A DNA stretch of 64,000 bases. It comes from Eleusine coracana subsp. coracana. Its lineage: Eukaryota > Streptophyta > Magnoliopsida > Poales > Poaceae. The first letter of the stretch is position 1; each line of letters begins with the position of its first letter. The stretch is taken from positions 15,594,569 through 15,658,568 of the forward strand of contig CM064429.1 in assembly GCA_032690845.1 (NCBI GenBank), given 5' to 3'. Shown here piece by piece: positions 63,381 to 64,000 of the stretch. A program made the translations under genes and the position numbers. The notes beneath the pieces were generated by a model. That model was not told where the DNA came from and did not search any database. It saw only the letters and a program-made list of their open reading frames with translations.

Positions 63381-64000
63381 TGTGAAAGTGCATCTAGTCC
63401 CCTAGTGGGTTTTGGTATATTGAATGACAACATGATTAACAGACTAATGATTCTTGTGAAGTGATTAAACATGACATAATTAACAAATGTACATTGTATG
63501 TCTCAACATGGATATTATTATTCAAAATGTACGCCAAGTCAAATTGTGAGACATGGATATTGATTGTATGATTCAATATTTATTTAATTAGCTTGTTCAC
63601 AAGGATCAAAGGATGTATGAAAAAGGATGATGACCAATTGCTTACGGATTTGCAACTAGATACTCCATTAAAAGCATAGTGATTAATGTCTACACAATGA
63701 CAAAGGAATTCATGTGAATGATGCAAAGTAATGTGTGGCTCAAGTTAGCAAAGATGGTAAGTGATTGGCTTGACTTGACCACGATGGACCATGCAAGGAG
63801 AAGGGCAAGATGAGTCTTAGCACCGAGGGACCAATGCAATGGTGAAGGGTAAGTATAGCATAATTGTGTACCGATCGAGCTATAAGGTGTCATACATTAC
63901 CAAGTATCAATTGATGATGAAAGTGAAGACACGGAGTGACTTGTGACTATATTAGAGAAGATGATCATATGGATTCAAATATTGCAAGTCACAGGCTCTA
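63381..64000 (+). repeat. H: probable copia (SIRE-like) LTR, start
   Basis: Starts TGTGAAAGTGCATCTAG, a form I associate with grass copia LTRs. It shares a GCACCGAGGGACCAATG...GGTGAAG segment with K. It continues past the window end, so no target duplication can be checked; ACCTT precedes it. Confidence 0.5.

Overview
This window is plant repeat DNA, most likely from a grass. That assignment is inferred from LTR-retrotransposon families primed by tRNA-Asp and initiator tRNA-Met, the style of the LTRs, and a Tat-type antisense ORF. I find no convincing host gene, tRNA, rRNA or CRISPR array. Practically all 64 kb is nested Ty3/gypsy elements plus pieces of probable copia LTRs.

Layout. Positions 1-921 are the right part of an Athila-like LTR (family A). 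From about 1.55 kb a decayed Tat-lineage element (E) begins. Its integrase end is at 1548-2127, its antisense spliced ORF at 20.7-23.66 kb, and probably its 3' LTR at 55.4 kb. Inside E sits B1 (3714-20651, target-site duplication ACAAA), a chromovirus resembling the centromeric CRM clade with a nearly complete gag-pol frame. B1 is itself invaded by a tandem family A unit on the minus strand (A1, 11361-19614). A rearranged B-family LTR (B3, 21754-23455) forms a long hairpin in E. A second family A copy (A2, 23662-30397, minus) has E on one side and element D on the other. D (30398-54207, minus) is a decayed autonomous Athila-type element with gag, protease, RT, RNase H, integrase and an extra ORF. 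D is split by B2 (37973-52120), a non-autonomous B derivative. B2 is split by A3 (42156-51546, duplication ATAAC), the best-preserved copy of family A.

Right of E's 3' LTR lie a second type of A-related LTR (G), a probable copia LTR (K), a decayed Tekay/Del-like gypsy element (I, about 57.9-62.9 kb), an LTR of G's type (F) inserted in I's RNase H, and a probable copia LTR (H) inserted in F up to the window end.

How the parts work together. Family A keeps LTRs, a tRNA-Asp primer site, gag-protease and an ATHILA ORF-1-like protein, but has no RT, RNase H or integrase. It must use enzymes from another element. D belongs to the same broad lineage and uses a similar primer site, but this copy of D is dead. 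The most striking pattern is in the DNA itself. LTR promoters of A, G and F carry two 10-bp palindromes exactly 18 bp apart, centre to centre. In A and G the pair ends 115 bp before the TATA box. The internal promoter of A carries the same pair. D carries 22 copies of another palindrome, mostly 20-21 bp apart, across LTRs, untranslated regions and ORFs in different reading frames. All coordinates were read by eye, and internal boundaries of decayed pieces are approximate.
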